Shown here: piece by piece, positions 8,096 through 20,376 of the stretch
Layout of the letters: every line of letters begins with the position of its first letter
Numbering within the stretch: position 1 is the stretch's first letter
NCBI RefSeq assembly: GCF_900188345.1
Contig: NZ_FZOD01000004.1
Span: forward strand, 262,784 to 326,783
Length of the DNA: 64,000 nucleotides
Origin: Streptosporangium subroseum
GTDB taxonomy: Bacteria; Actinomycetota; Actinomycetes; Streptosporangiales; Streptosporangiaceae
Direction: 5' to 3'
Made by a program: the position numbers and the translations under genes
Notes under the pieces: model-generated
The model's database searches: none
What the model saw: only the letters and a program-made list of their open reading frames with translations
Told to the model about the DNA's origin: nothing

Positions 8096-10054
8096 GACGA
8101 GAGGGCGGCGTTCGGCGTCGGGTTCGGCCTGCCGCAGGACCTCGCGGGTGAGCGGGGGGACATCGCCCCCGCCGAAGACGAGATAGCGCAGCAGCGCGCC
8201 GATGGGATTGCCCTCGGCCCAGTGGAAGTAGACGTTGGGCGTCTTTCCGGTCTGGTCGCGCAGGTGCAGGAGTATCGCCGCGATCGCGTTGGCGATGGTC
8301 GGGCTCTCCACGCGAAGGATGCGGAAGCCGTGTCTCTCCTCGCCGATCACCCGGAGCTCGCTCTCGAACTCCGACGCGTCGGGCACCGTCACCTCCAGGA
8401 ACAGCAGACCTTCGTTGCTGCGGAGCCGGTGGAGCTCCCAGGCCTCACGGGCCTTGTCCACATACTCCTTGCAGTCGCGGGCATGCGGCTCGTTGGCGAT
8501 GAGGTGGATCTCGGCCGCCTCGTTCACGTAACGGCGGGCCTGGTCGTCCAGGGTGATGCGGGTGACGCGCAGTTCGGTCGAGCGGGTGGCGCGGGAGACC
8601 AGCGAGGTGACGACGATCGCGAGAATGAAGAAGAAGGCGATCACGAGTCCGTCCGGGCGCTCGATCATGTTCGCGACCATCGCGTAGGCGAAGATCAGCG
8701 CGACGATCCCGAACGGGATCGCGGTCCTCGTCCGGCCGTTCTTCCACGCGGACAGGGTGACGGCGACGGCCGCCGACAGGATGAGGGCCAGCACGCCGGT
8801 GGCGTAGGCGCCGCCCTGGGACTCCACGTCCGCGCCGAAGAAGAAGGTGATCGCGAATGAGATGGCGGTGAAGACGAGCACCATCGGCCGGGTCGCCCGC
8901 GACCAGTCCGGCGCCATGCCGTAGCGGGGGAGGTAGCGCGGCACGATGTTGAGCAGGCCCGCCAGCGCCGAGGCCCCGGCGAACCAGAGGATGCCGATGG
9001 TGCTGATGTCGTAGGCGGTGCCGAACCAGTCGCCGAGATAGGCGTGGGCGAGGTACGCCAGGGCGCGGCCGTTGGCCTTGCCGCCCTCCTGGAACTCCTG
9101 CGCCGGGATCAGCACGGTGGTGAGGAAGCTGGAGGCGATCAGGAAGACGCTCATGATCAGCGCGGCCGTGGTCAGCAGCTTCTTCGCGCCCCCGATCCGC
9201 TCCGCCAGGCTGCCTCTGACCAGGGGCATCACCGCCACCCCGGTCTCGAACCCCGACAGGCCCAGGGCGAGCTTCGGCATCACGTAGAGCGAGACGGCGA
9301 TCAGCGCGATCGGGCTGGAGTGCTCGGTGGTCAGCGCGTTCTGCCAGTCCGCGATCAAGCTGGGGTTGGCGATCACGTGCTGTACGGCCACCACCAGGAC
9401 GACCACGTTCAGGCTCAGGTAAACGGCCACCAGGACCACCGCGATGGAGATCGCCTCGCTGAACCCGACGAGGAACACCCCGCCCAGGGCCGCGATCAGC
9501 ACCAGCGTCACCGGGATCTGCCAGCCGCTCAGGAACTCCGGCACGAACGGGTTGTGCAGGACGTGCGCGGTGGCGTCCGCCGCCGACAGGGTGATCGTCA
9601 CGATGAACGCGGTGGCGACGAACCCGAGCAGGAACAGCACCAGCAGTTTGCCCCGCCAGCCGGGCATCAGGCTCTCCAGCATCGCCAGGGAGCCCAGGCC
9701 GTTGGGACTCTCCCTGGCGACCGCGCGATAGACCGGCAGGGCGCCGAAGAGCGTCAGCGCCACCAGCAGCAGGGTCGCGATCGGGCTGAGGGTCCCGGCG
9801 GCGAGCGCTGCGATCCCCGGCTGGTAACCGAGCGTGGAGAAGTAGTCGACACCCGTGAGGCACATGACCTGCCACCACGAGTGCTGCGCGTGCGGGACCT
9901 CCTCCGCGTGCGGCCCGGCGGCCCTGTGGTCCGGATGCTGGAGACCACTGAGCAGCCAGCGTCCCAGACCCGCGCGCGTGCCGGAATCCGGGGGCGCGCC
10001 CGATCCGGCGCTCCCCGTTCCCGCTGTACTGGCTGCACTGTCTGGCGACGACAT
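8084..10054 (-). CDS. Large APC-superfamily permease with cytosolic C-terminal domain
   Basis: A 656-residue membrane transporter. An unordered N-terminus of about 45 residues precedes some 12 membrane segments (to about residue 480); the first has the family-like [22 protein letters not shown]. The last 170 residues are soluble and charged ([24 protein letters not shown] and on), a layout seen in a poorly studied actinobacterial APC subgroup. The substrate is unknown; amino acid or potassium are both possible for the superfamily. ATG 10054 lies 7 nt after a TAAGGT box (10067-10062), supporting a leaderless start; GTG 10063 is an alternative. It lies downstream of metF on the same strand. Confidence 0.82.
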   Translation of the reverse strand: MSSPDSAASTAGTGSAGSGAPPDSGTRAGLGRWLLSGLQHPDHRAAGPHAEEVPHAQHSWWQVMCLTGVDYFSTLGYQPGIAALAAGTLSPIATLLLVALTLFGALPVYRAVARESPNGLGSLAMLESLMPGWRGKLLVLFLLGFVATAFIVTITLSAADATAHVLHNPFVPEFLSGWQIPVTLVLIAALGGVFLVGFSEAISIAVVLVAVYLSLNVVVLVVAVQHVIANPSLIADWQNALTTEHSSPIALIAVSLYVMPKLALGLSGFETGVAVMPLVRGSLAERIGGAKKLLTTAALIMSVFLIASSFLTTVLIPAQEFQEGGKANGRALAYLAHAYLGDWFGTAYDISTIGILWFAGASALAGLLNIVPRYLPRYGMAPDWSRATRPMVLVFTAISFAITFFFGADVESQGGAYATGVLALILSAAVAVTLSAWKNGRTRTAIPFGIVALIFAYAMVANMIERPDGLVIAFFFILAIVVTSLVSRATRSTELRVTRITLDDQARRYVNEAAEIHLIANEPHARDCKEYVDKAREAWELHRLRSNEGLLFLEVTVPDASEFESELRVIGEERHGFRILRVESPTIANAIAAILLHLRDQTGKTPNVYFHWAEGNPIGALLRYLVFGGGDVPPLTREVLRQAEPDAERRPLVHVG

Positions 10055-10106
10055 GGGGTGCACCTTACCGAAAGGTGCACCGACCGTCGCTACGCCCCCA
10101 TACGGT

Positions 10107-10166
10107 TTCCCTACGGGGCCGGGCCCGGAGGTTTCTCTACGGGGCCGGGGTCCGCGGTCCCCGCGC
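10107..10166. repeat. Imperfect direct repeat upstream of the permease
   Basis: Two near-identical copies of GTTTCYCTACGGGGCCGGG, about 30 bp apart, lie between metF and the permease. No function is evident. Confidence 0.45.
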
Positions 10167-10222
10167 CGGAGGGGTCACGAACGACCGCTTCCCCAGGCGC
10201 CGGAGACGTGGGATGCCGTACG

Positions 10223-11158
10223 TCACCGGCCGGCCAGCGAGACCGCCTTGGGCGCGAAGTCGAGGGCCTGGAAGACCTCCCTGGTCGCGCTTGAACGGTT
10301 GAAGGTGATGAAGTGGATCCCGGGCGCACCCTCGTCGAGCAGGGTCTGGCAGAGCTCGGCGGCGTGCTCGATGCCGAGCTCGCGCACGGCTGCGGGGTCG
10401 TCGGCGACCGCCTCGAACCTCGCCGTCAGGCGGGGCGGGAACGGCGCGCCGGAGAGCTGCTCGGACCTGGCGATCGTGCTCATCTGGGTGACGGGCATGA
10501 TGCCGGGGATGATCGGGGTGTCGCAGCCCTTGGCCGCCACCCGGTCACGCAGCCGCAGGTAGTCGTCGGCCTCGAAGAACATCTGGGTGATCGCGTAGTC
10601 GGCGCCCGCGCGGCACTTGCGCACAAAATGCTCGGTGTCGGCCTCCACCGTGCCCGACCTCGGGTGTTTGTAGGGGAAGGCGGCCACGCCCACGCAGAAG
10701 TCTCCGGACTGGCGGATCAGCCGGACCAGATCGTCGGCGTAGAGGACGCCCTCGGGGTGAGGCACCCACTCGCCCATCGGGTCGCCGGGCGGGTCGCCCC
10801 GCACGGCGAGGATGTTTCGGACGCCCGCCCCGGCGAACCTGCCGATCAGGTGGCGCAGCTCGCGGACGGAGTGGTTGACCGCGGTGAAGTGGGCGACCGG
10901 GGTCAGCGTGGTCTCGTGGGCGAGCCGCTCCACGACGTCGACCGTGCGGTCACGGGTGCCTCCGCCGGCGCCGTAGGTGACGGACACGAACGTGGGGTGC
11001 AGCGACTCCAACTCGCGGATCGCGCGCCAGAGCTGCCGCTCCCCCTCATCGGTCTTCGGTGGGAAGAACTCGAAGGAGAACGACCGGCCACCGGCGGCGA
11101 GGAGCTCGCGGACGGTGGGAACACGATCGGGAAGGATTGACGGGCGACCCAGAGCCAT
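10223..11158 (-). CDS. metF: Methylenetetrahydrofolate reductase
   Basis: A 311-residue flavoprotein that reduces 5,10-methylene- to 5-methyl-tetrahydrofolate, the methyl donor for methionine. MTHFR-family motifs are visible: [13 protein letters not shown] near the N-terminus, [23 protein letters not shown] and [11 protein letters not shown]. The length is normal for bacterial MetF. The start is ATG 11158, exactly 6 nt after a TACCCT -10 box (11170-11165), so the mRNA looks leaderless; the open frame extends upstream but is not conserved. It is divergent from the polyprenyl synthase gene. The metF-prenyl synthase-thiE neighbourhood is conserved in Streptomyces. Confidence 0.95.
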   Translation of the reverse strand: MALGRPSILPDRVPTVRELLAAGGRSFSFEFFPPKTDEGERQLWRAIRELESLHPTFVSVTYGAGGGTRDRTVDVVERLAHETTLTPVAHFTAVNHSVRELRHLIGRFAGAGVRNILAVRGDPPGDPMGEWVPHPEGVLYADDLVRLIRQSGDFCVGVAAFPYKHPRSGTVEADTEHFVRKCRAGADYAITQMFFEADDYLRLRDRVAAKGCDTPIIPGIMPVTQMSTIARSEQLSGAPFPPRLTARFEAVADDPAAVRELGIEHAAELCQTLLDEGAPGIHFITFNRSSATREVFQALDFAPKAVSLAGR

Positions 11159-11384
11159 ACCCCTAGGGTACTGGCCCGGTCGCCCCGGCACCCGTGTCCG
11201 GTGCCCGCTCCGATACGCCTTCGGGGCCCGTTCCGGAGTCCGCCTCGGAGGCCGCCGTCGGCCCCAAGCCCGATGCCCACCTGAGATGTCCGCTTTGCAT
11301 ACCCGCTTCGGCGCCCGCCAACAATCGCGATCTTTCCCCTCCTCACCCATATGAGTGGTTCCTCCGGCCGGTTAATCTCAGTGC

Positions 11385-12452
11385 ATGACCACTTCCGCAG
11401 CCGCGCTCGACACCATTCGGTCCGAAGTGGATCGTTCTCTCCGGGGGTTCGTCGACGAGCGTCGGCCCCAGGTCAGCGCTCCCGAGCTGGCTCCCCTCAT
11501 CTCGGCCGCCGAGGACTTCCTCGCCGGCGGGAAACGGCTGCGTCCCGCCTTCTGCTACTGGGGCTGGCGCGGTGCGGGCGGGGGCGACGACCCCGCGATC
11601 TTCACCGCCGCCGCCTCACTCGAACTCCTCCAGGCGAGCGCCCTCGTGCACGACGACGTGATGGACGCCAGCGACCTGCGCCGGGGCATGCCCTCCGCGC
11701 ACCGCAGGTTCCAGGCGCTGCACAGCGAGGCCGGCTGGCACGGCTCGGCCGAGCAGTTCGGGGAGGGCGCGGCCATCCTGCTGGGCAACCTGATGCTCAT
11801 CTGGTCCAGCGAGATGTGGCGGAACAGCGGCCTGCCGCCCGCCTCGCTCGCCGCGGCCCAGGATGTTCACGACCACATGCGCACCGAGCTCATGTGCGGT
11901 CAGTATCTTGACCTGCTGGAGCAGGCCCACGGCGAGAACACCTTCGACAGCGCGCTGCGGGTCGCCCTCTTCAAGAGCGGGAAATACTCGGTGGAGCAAC
12001 CGCTCCGGCTCGGCCTGGTGCTGGCCGCGCAGGCCCGCGAGCCGTGGATCGACCGGCTCTGCGAGGAGTACGGGCGGTGCGTGGGCATCGCCTTCCAGCT
12101 CCGCGACGACATCCTCGGCGTGTTCGGCGACCCCGACGAGACCGGCAAGCCGGCGGGCGACGATCTCCGCGAGGGCAAGCGGACGATGCTCATCGCCCGC
12201 ACACTCGCCGCGGCCTCCCCCGCCCAGGCGGAGGTGGTGCGCCGCACTCTCGGCGACCCGGCGCTGGACGTGGCGGGCGTCGACCGGCTGCGCCAGATCA
12301 TCGAGGAGACCGGGGCGCTCGTCGCGTGCGAGGCGATGATCAAGAATTACCTCGAGGACGCCCTGGGCTCGCTGGACGGGGCACCGATCACCGCCGAGGC
12401 CCGCGTGGCCCTGGCCGACCTGGCCGTGGCCGCGACGTCGCGCCGTACCTGA
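11385..12452 (+). CDS. Polyprenyl (geranylgeranyl-type) diphosphate synthase
   Basis: A 355-residue trans-isoprenyl diphosphate synthase. It has GGKRLRP at about 48-54 for isopentenyl diphosphate binding, the first Asp-rich motif DDVMD at 90-94, and a second one, DDILG, near 240. The DDxxD/DDxxG pair is typical of actinobacterial IdsA-like enzymes, which condense IPP units into C15-C20 or longer diphosphates for carotenoids, quinones or lipid carriers. Chain length cannot be fixed from sequence. ATG 11385 follows a TAATCT -10 box (11373-11378) by 6 nt, so the message is probably leaderless. Confidence 0.92.
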   Translation: MTTSAAALDTIRSEVDRSLRGFVDERRPQVSAPELAPLISAAEDFLAGGKRLRPAFCYWGWRGAGGGDDPAIFTAAASLELLQASALVHDDVMDASDLRRGMPSAHRRFQALHSEAGWHGSAEQFGEGAAILLGNLMLIWSSEMWRNSGLPPASLAAAQDVHDHMRTELMCGQYLDLLEQAHGENTFDSALRVALFKSGKYSVEQPLRLGLVLAAQAREPWIDRLCEEYGRCVGIAFQLRDDILGVFGDPDETGKPAGDDLREGKRTMLIARTLAAASPAQAEVVRRTLGDPALDVAGVDRLRQIIEETGALVACEAMIKNYLEDALGSLDGAPITAEARVALADLAVAATSRRT

Positions 12453-12478
12453 CCCCCGAAGGCGCCACGCCCCCGAGG

Positions 12479-12503
12479 CGGCCTGCCCGGACGGGGCAGG
12501 CCG
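12479..12503. terminator. Terminator between convergent genes
   Basis: A perfect 10-bp GC stem with a 5-nt loop lies between the ends of the polyprenyl synthase gene and thiE. Confidence 0.6.
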
Positions 12504-12553
12504 TGGTTCAGCGTCCTCCTCGAGGAAGCTCGGAGCGATCGACCGCCCCGCGC

Positions 12554-13195
12554 TCAGCGCGGAGCGGTCAGCCGCCGCCGGAACTCCTCGGCCGCCGCCT
12601 TGGGGTCGTCGGCCTCGGTGATGGCCCGTACGACCACGACCCGGCGCACGCCATGCGACATGACCTCGTCCAGGTTGGCGAGGTCGATGCCGCCGATGCC
12701 GAACCAGGGCCGGTCGGTGTCCAGGACCGCGGCATGCCTGAGCAGGCCGGGACCCGGGGCGGATCTCCCGGGTTTGGTGGGCGTCGGCCAGATCGGGCCG
12801 CAGCAGAAGTAGTCGACGCCGGCCTCGACGGCCGCGGCGGACGCCTCCTCGGGGGCGTGAGTGGAACGCCCGATGAGGATGTCGTCGCCGAGCATGTCGC
12901 GCACGATCGGCACCGGCAGGTCGTCCTGGCCGAGGTGGAGCACGTCAGGACGGATCGCGTACGCGATGTCCGCCCTGTCGTTGACGGCCAGCAGCTTGCC
13001 GTGCCTGTCGCAGGCCTCGCGGAAGACCTCGAGGAGCCTGAGCTCCTCGCGTGCCTCGAGGCCCTTCTCGCGCAGCTGCACGATGTCGACCCCGCCCGCG
13101 AGGGCCGCGTCGAGGAAATCGGCGAGATCTCCCCGGTCACGACGCCCGTCGGTGCACAGATACAGGCGGGCGTCAGAAACCGAGGGCTTGCGCAC
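12554..13195 (-). CDS. thiE: Thiamine-phosphate synthase
   Basis: A 213-residue TIM-barrel enzyme that joins the hydroxymethylpyrimidine and thiazole phosphates into thiamine phosphate. Family motifs include LYLCTDGR at the N-terminus, [15 protein letters not shown] for pyrimidine binding, [46 protein letters not shown] and [10 protein letters not shown]. The GTG start at 13195 gives the usual length; it overlaps the last 23 bases of the upstream Rv2175c-like gene, suggesting coupled expression. The riboswitch-controlled thiO-thiS-thiG set lies 2 kb away on the other strand. Confidence 0.95.
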   Translation of the reverse strand: MRKPSVSDARLYLCTDGRRDRGDLADFLDAALAGGVDIVQLREKGLEAREELRLLEVFREACDRHGKLLAVNDRADIAYAIRPDVLHLGQDDLPVPIVRDMLGDDILIGRSTHAPEEASAAAVEAGVDYFCCGPIWPTPTKPGRSAPGPGLLRHAAVLDTDRPWFGIGGIDLANLDEVMSHGVRRVVVVRAITEADDPKAAAEEFRRRLTAPR

Positions 13196-13550
13196 GTCTC
13201 TTGACCTCGGTATGGCGGCCCGCGCGGAACGCGTCCACCGGTGACCCCGGAAGGGTGTCGTCGGGAGTGAAAAGCCACCGGAGCGACTCGACGTCGTCGT
13301 AGCCGGCGTCGAGCAGCACCGTGAGGGTGCCCGACAGGCCCTTGACGAGATCGCCGTCCGCGGCGATGAAGGCCGCGGGAACCTGGGGTTCGCCACCGCC
13401 TCGTCGCACACCGATGAGCTTGCGGTCCTTGATGAGTTGCTTGGCGCGACCGGCGCTCAGGTTGAGCCTTCTGGCCACCTCGGTCAGGGTGAGCCACTCG
13501 CCCACCAACTGGTCGGTTTCCCGGTCGATCTGCGCAACAGAAAGCGTCAC
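13173..13550 (-). CDS. Rv2175c-family DNA-binding protein
   Basis: A 125-residue protein matching mycobacterial Rv2175c. A winged helix-turn-helix occupies about residues 16-60 ([23 protein letters not shown]), followed by the conserved [17 protein letters not shown] and MRWLFTPD-like [20 protein letters not shown] regions. In M. tuberculosis this protein is a substrate of kinase PknL, and phosphorylation abolishes DNA binding; a PknL-like kinase is encoded 4 kb away in this window. The target sites are unknown. The start is GTG 13550. It overlaps thiE by 23 bases. Confidence 0.9.
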   Translation of the reverse strand: MTLSVAQIDRETDQLVGEWLTLTEVARRLNLSAGRAKQLIKDRKLIGVRRGGGEPQVPAAFIAADGDLVKGLSGTLTVLLDAGYDDVESLRWLFTPDDTLPGSPVDAFRAGRHTEVKRRAQALGF

Positions 13551-13600
13551 GAATCCACCACTACCACATCGAGCCCTTCGCCAAACACCCGGCGGCGAGG

Positions 13601-14779
13601 TTACGCCACCGTACAATCGCGCAACGCTACCGCAGGGTCGGCCAGGCGGTGGACGTCGAGGCGCTGCCCGCCCTCGATGAGACGGCGGCCCTGGAGCAGA
13701 TCCCGGGGGCGGTTCACCGCGAGCACCGCGGCGAGCGTGTCGTCCTCGTTTGTCCAGCAGGCCCCCCAGTTGGCCTTGCCCCCGGCGGCGGGGTCGCCGC
13801 GCAGGACCAGACGGGCGCCGTCGTGGTACCCGGCGTACTGCACCATGTTGTCGAACTGCTCGGACCAGAAATAGGGCACCGGGTCGTAGACCGCGTCGGC
13901 GCCGAGCAGGGCGGCCACGGCCACGTCCGGGGCGCCCAGGGCGGTGTCCCAGTGCTCGACCCGGAGGCGGCGGCCGTAGCGGCGCGACCACCAGGCGGCG
14001 CAGTCACCCACGGCGACCACGTCCGGCAGCGAGGTGCGCAGGTGCTCGTCGGTGACGACCCCGTTGTCCAGCGCGATGCCGGAACCGGCCAGCCACTCGA
14101 CCGCGGGCCGCACGCCCACGCCGGTGACGACCACGTCGGCCTCGACCGCGGATCCGTCGCCCAGGGTGAGCCCTCCCTGATCGACCGAGGCGACCGTGAT
14201 GCCGAGGCGCAGATCCACCTCCGCCTGGGCGTACCAGGAGGCGGTGTGCGCGCCGATCGGGCCCAGCGCCGTGGCCAGCGGGAAGCTCGCGGCCTCGACG
14301 ACGGTCACCGTGGAACCCGCCTTGCGGGCCGCGGTCGCGACCTCGGCGCCGATCCAGCCCGCGCCGATCACGGCGACCCTCGCCCCCTCGGTGAGCAGGG
14401 CGCGCAACGCGAGCGCGTCGTCGATGGTGCGCAGCACGTGCTGGGGGCCGTCGCCGCGCAACCGGACGGGGCGGGCGCCGGTGGCGATGACCAGGCCGTC
14501 ATAGGCCAGCTCGCCCTCGGTGGTCTCCACCACGCCCGTGTGGAGCCCCTTGGCGGACACGCCGGGGCGGAAGTCGATCTCCAGCGCGTCGAGGTCGGAG
14601 TCGACGATCGTGGAGTCGGTCTTGCCGATGAGCACCCCCTTCGACAAGGGAGGGCGGTCGTACGGCCGGTGTTGCTCCTCTCCCAGCAACGTGATCGTGC
14701 CGCCGAACCCGCGGGCCCGTAACGCCTCGACGCTGCGCACACCGGCCAGGCCGGCGCCAACCACCACGACATGATTCAC
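13601..14779 (-). CDS. FAD/NAD(P)-dependent oxidoreductase (ferredoxin reductase-like)
   Basis: A 392-residue pyridine-nucleotide-disulfide-type flavoprotein. It has an N-terminal FAD dinucleotide motif VVVGAGLAGVRSVEALRA, a second nucleotide motif VAVIGAGWIGAEVATAARKAG near residue 145 for NAD(P)H, and a VVAVGDCA motif for FAD. The C-terminal part resembles the reductase_C domain of ferredoxin reductases of Rieske-type oxygenases. No redox-active CxxC is seen. The electron partner is unknown. The GTG at 14779 follows an AGGAAG site and, 8 nt upstream, a TAGGGT box. It is divergent from the TPP riboswitch. Confidence 0.87.
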   Translation of the reverse strand: MNHVVVVGAGLAGVRSVEALRARGFGGTITLLGEEQHRPYDRPPLSKGVLIGKTDSTIVDSDLDALEIDFRPGVSAKGLHTGVVETTEGELAYDGLVIATGARPVRLRGDGPQHVLRTIDDALALRALLTEGARVAVIGAGWIGAEVATAARKAGSTVTVVEAASFPLATALGPIGAHTASWYAQAEVDLRLGITVASVDQGGLTLGDGSAVEADVVVTGVGVRPAVEWLAGSGIALDNGVVTDEHLRTSLPDVVAVGDCAAWWSRRYGRRLRVEHWDTALGAPDVAVAALLGADAVYDPVPYFWSEQFDNMVQYAGYHDGARLVLRGDPAAGGKANWGACWTNEDDTLAAVLAVNRPRDLLQGRRLIEGGQRLDVHRLADPAVALRDCTVA

Positions 14780-14905
14780 ACTTCCTGACCCTAAGTGGCC
14801 GAGCCAACCTCCTACCAACGGTCGTTGATAACGAAAACGGTATTTAGCTCACATCTTGCGCGATGAATGTGTTGTCGGAGCCCTTAAGGTAGGAGGGATA
14901 AGACG

Positions 14906-15109
14906 CGCGGGAGCCCGGGACGCACCGGGCTGAGAGGAGGGCTGCGGAGCCGCGAGGACCCAGGCGATCCTGGTGATGTGCGCGAGAGACGGCACGGCGT
15001 GCCCGAAGCGCGATTTCGCACATCACGGGGCGAGCAGGGATTCGAGCGCGACCGCATGCGGGCCCTCGACCGCCACGAACCTGATCCGGGTCATGCCGGC
15101 GAAGGGAGC
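14906..15109 (+). promoter_or_regulatory. TPP riboswitch (THI box) of the thiOSG operon
   Basis: The conserved cores are present: the CTGAGA element at 14930-14935 and a near-consensus GAACCTGATC...GGCGAAGGGA element at 15077-15107. It ends 10 bases before the thiO start, so control of translation initiation is likely. Between the cores are about 140 nt, far more than usual, including a perfect 10-bp extra stem (14973-14982 with 15017-15026) that itself encloses a small hairpin. Confidence 0.95.
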
Positions 15110-15118
15110 GGAGCACGT

Positions 15119-17297
<2,179 letters not shown>

Positions 17298-17372
17298 AAA
17301 ACCGCCACGTCTCGGCATCGGTTTACGACACAAGGATCCTGCGGACGCCAAACCGCCCTTAAACTCGGGCTC

Positions 17373-19313
17373 GTGGACACGACGTTTACGGACCCTCTCG
17401 TCGGGAAACTCCTCGACGGGCGTTACCGCGTTGAGTCCCGGATCGCCCGGGGCGGCATGGCGACCGTCTATCTGGCCCTGGACATCCGGCTCGACCGCAC
17501 GGTCGCCGTGAAGGTGATGCATCGCTCGCTCGCGGAGGATCCCTCCTTCGTGCGGCGGTTCATCGGCGAGGCCAAGTCGGTGGCGAGCCTCTCGCACCCG
17601 AACGTGGTGCACGTCTTCGACCAGGGCACCGACGGCGACAACGTCTATCTCTCGATGGAGTACGTCCCGGGGCGCACCCTGCGCGACGTGCTTCGCGACC
17701 GGGGCAGGCTGCCCGCTCGCGAGGCCCTCGAAGTCATGATCCCGGTGCTCGCCGCGCTGGGCGCCGCGCACCAGGCCGGGCTCGTCCATCGGGACGTCAA
17801 ACCGGAGAACGTACTGCTCAGCGATGACGGCCGGGTGAAGGTCGTGGACTTCGGCCTGGCCCGGGCCATCGAGGCGACCAACCAGACGCGCACGGGCGTC
17901 ATGATCGGCACCATCGGCTACATGTCGCCCGAGCAGGTGACCTCCGGCGCCACCGACGCCCGCAGCGACGTCTACTCGTCCGGAATCATGCTGTTCGAGC
18001 TCCTCACCGGCCGCCAGCCGTACGAGGGCGAGACCCCGATGTCGGTGGCCTACCGGCACGTGCACGACACCGTGCCCCTGCCCTCGGCCCTGCTGCCGGG
18101 CTCCTCTCCGCTGCTCGACACGCTGGTGGCCCGTGCGACGGCCCGCGACCCCGCGTCACGTCCGGCGGACGCCACCGCGCTGCTGGTCGCGGCCGTCGAG
18201 GCGCACCGGATGCTGCCCAGGGAGAGCGGCCCGGTGCCGTCCGCCCCGGTCGGCCCGCCGCAGGGCCACGGTCTGACGGTGCCACCGCCGGCGCCGGCCA
18301 ACCACACGCTGGTCCAGCCCCGCACCGACCTGCTGACCGGTCCCGCCACGGGCCGCCAGGCCCCGCCTCCGGCCAAGACCCGGACGAGGTTTCGGCCGCT
18401 CTGGTTCCTCATCGCGCTGGCCGTGGTGATGGTGGCCGGGGTCGGGGTGACCGCCTGGCTGTCCTCCCAGACCGACTCCATCAAGGTGCCCATGAACCTG
18501 GTGGGCAAGAACATCACGATCGCCACGAGCGAGGCCGAGCGGCTTGGCTTCAAGGTCGAGGCCGGCAAGGCGGAGAACGACGAGAAGATGGCCAAGGGCA
18601 ACGTGTTGCGGACAGAACCCGCCGGGGGCGTCGAGATGACCGACGAGAACCCCAAGCTGGTCCTCATCGCCTCCGCGGGCCCCAAGCGGATCGCCGTGCC
18701 GAACACCGTGGGCATCAGCGAGGCGGAGGCCAGGAGCAAACTGGCCGAGGCCGGGCTCGTCGTCAACGCCGTCAAGAAGCAGGCCAGCGAGACCGTGCCG
18801 CGTGGCCAGGTGATGCGGAGCAGCCCGGCCGTGGGAAACCTGGTCAAGGAGGGCAGCAAGGTCGGTCTGATCATGAGTGCGGGCCTGCTCACCCCCGACT
18901 TCAAGGGCATGCCCCGCGACCAGGCCGACGGCGCGGCGCGCAGCGGCGGGTTCGTCCCCGAATTCGTCGAGCAGACCGATGCCGCCCAGCCGTGCACGGT
19001 CATCGCCCAGGACCCGCAGCCGAACGCGGAGATCGACAAGGGCGCCGCCATCCGGCTGACCCTGTCACAGTGCACCAACCCCGAATGGCACTGGCCGTGG
19101 GAGAACAACGGCGAGAACGCCACGGACGGCGGCGTCGTCGTTGTCGTGCCGAACGTGCTGTTCAAGGACATCCAGGCGGCCAGAGGCGAGCTGCAGGCCG
19201 CGGGATTCAAGGTGAAGGTGAAAAGGGGCCTGGGCCGGGGAAGGGTTCTGGCCCAGATTCCGCAGGCCGGACAGCAGGTTCCGCCCGGCACCGAGGCGAC
19301 CCTCTGGCAGTGA
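17373..19313 (+). CDS. pknL: PASTA-domain Ser/Thr protein kinase, PknL-like
   Basis: A 646-residue membrane receptor kinase. Residues 18-280 are a complete kinase domain with K47 (VAVKVMH), HRD at 139-141 (HRDVKPEN), DFG at 159-161 and GTIGYMSPEQ. A Pro-rich linker leads to one membrane segment at about 338-360, followed by four extracellular PASTA repeats, the third degenerate. Such kinases sense cell-wall fragments. The position next to an Rv2175c homologue and thiamine genes fits PknL. The GTG start is 7 nt after a TAAACT box (17360-17365), so the mRNA is probably leaderless. Confidence 0.92.
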   Translation: MDTTFTDPLVGKLLDGRYRVESRIARGGMATVYLALDIRLDRTVAVKVMHRSLAEDPSFVRRFIGEAKSVASLSHPNVVHVFDQGTDGDNVYLSMEYVPGRTLRDVLRDRGRLPAREALEVMIPVLAALGAAHQAGLVHRDVKPENVLLSDDGRVKVVDFGLARAIEATNQTRTGVMIGTIGYMSPEQVTSGATDARSDVYSSGIMLFELLTGRQPYEGETPMSVAYRHVHDTVPLPSALLPGSSPLLDTLVARATARDPASRPADATALLVAAVEAHRMLPRESGPVPSAPVGPPQGHGLTVPPPAPANHTLVQPRTDLLTGPATGRQAPPPAKTRTRFRPLWFLIALAVVMVAGVGVTAWLSSQTDSIKVPMNLVGKNITIATSEAERLGFKVEAGKAENDEKMAKGNVLRTEPAGGVEMTDENPKLVLIASAGPKRIAVPNTVGISEAEARSKLAEAGLVVNAVKKQASETVPRGQVMRSSPAVGNLVKEGSKVGLIMSAGLLTPDFKGMPRDQADGAARSGGFVPEFVEQTDAAQPCTVIAQDPQPNAEIDKGAAIRLTLSQCTNPEWHWPWENNGENATDGGVVVVVPNVLFKDIQAARGELQAAGFKVKVKRGLGRGRVLAQIPQAGQQVPPGTEATLWQ

Positions 19314-19364
19314 GCCCGGTGAGCCCGGTGAGCCGAGTGAGCCGAGTGAGCCCGGTGAGCCGGG
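19311..19364. repeat. Six 9-bp tandem repeats at the kinase stop codon
   Basis: Six copies of TGAGCCCGG or TGAGCCGAG in a row begin with the stop codon of the kinase gene and continue into the gap before allantoicase. Confidence 0.85.
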
Positions 19365-19379
19365 CCCCGGGAGCGGGGG

Positions 19380-20333
19380 TCAGCTCTCGCTCAGGGAGCC
19401 GTGCAGGCGGATGCGGGCGAGACCGCCGTCGGGGTGGATGTCCACCCTGACGTGGGTGACCGCGGGGGCGTCCCCGATGCGGAAGCGGTGCGGGGTGTCG
19501 GGCTGCAGGCGCGTCCTGGGCAGCAGCCCGAACCACGTGGTCCCGTCCGCGGTGCCCTCGATCGAGACCGCGCCGGGGGCGTTGAACAGCAGGTTGGTCG
19601 TGTCGATCTCGGCGAGCCTGATGACCCCGGCGCCCGCGAGGCGGATCACCAGCCAGTCGTTGCCCCCGTCGCGGCGGCGGGCGGTCTCCCAGCCCTCGGC
19701 CTGGTGGCGGGCGAGACCGGGGGCCAGGACGTTGTTGGGCGAGGAGTAGAACTGGTTGGAGCAGGCGGTGACCAGCGCGCCGTTCTCCAGCGCCGCCAGG
19801 TCCAGGCTGAGACCGTCGTAGAGCGCCAGGTCGGGCCTGACCTCGCCGTGCACCCGCAGGCGGGCGACGCCGCCGTCGGGGAAGATGTTCAGCCGGACGT
19901 GCGTGTAGCGGCGCTCGTCGGCCACCTCGAAGAAGTGCTCGGCGTCGCCCTTGATCTCACTCTTGGGCACGATCTCCGTCCAGTCGGCGGCCTCCAGCTC
20001 GGCGACCGTGGGGTAACCCTCCATCGCGACCGCCTCGACGGAGGCGTGGGGCGGGTAGTTGCCCCTGAACCAGGCGGTGTCGATCACGATGCCGCGGATC
20101 ACGCCGGGCAGGCCGAGCCGGACCAGTGCCCAGTCGTGGCCGGGCTCGCGCCGCCTCCGCGTCTCCCAGCCGTCGTAGACCTGGCCCTTGGCCCCGAAGG
20201 TGTGCGGCTGGAAGCCGGGACGGCCGGGCCGGATCAGGCTCTCCCGCTCGGCGAAGGACTCGTCGTTGGCTGCGATGACCGAACCGCCGAGAGATCGCAG
20301 GGCGAGGTCGGGCAGGGCGGTGAACTCACTCAT
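19380..20333 (-). CDS. alc: Allantoicase
   Basis: A 317-residue enzyme that splits allantoate into ureidoglycolate and urea. It consists of two similar jelly-roll halves, each with the conserved pattern GWETxRRR...DW and a HVRL/HVRV-N/D-I-x-PDGG motif (residues about 50-170 and 210-310). It is the last gene of the minus-strand allantoin operon, 43 bases after allantoinase, with an AAAGGG site before ATG 20333. It works with the allantoinase and glycerate kinase just upstream. Confidence 0.95.
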   Translation of the reverse strand: MSEFTALPDLALRSLGGSVIAANDESFAERESLIRPGRPGFQPHTFGAKGQVYDGWETRRRREPGHDWALVRLGLPGVIRGIVIDTAWFRGNYPPHASVEAVAMEGYPTVAELEAADWTEIVPKSEIKGDAEHFFEVADERRYTHVRLNIFPDGGVARLRVHGEVRPDLALYDGLSLDLAALENGALVTACSNQFYSSPNNVLAPGLARHQAEGWETARRRDGGNDWLVIRLAGAGVIRLAEIDTTNLLFNAPGAVSIEGTADGTTWFGLLPRTRLQPDTPHRFRIGDAPAVTHVRVDIHPDGGLARIRLHGSLSES

Positions 20334-20376
20334 GGAAAACCCTTTCTAGGTGGAACGGGCTCCGGGACCGGAGCGG

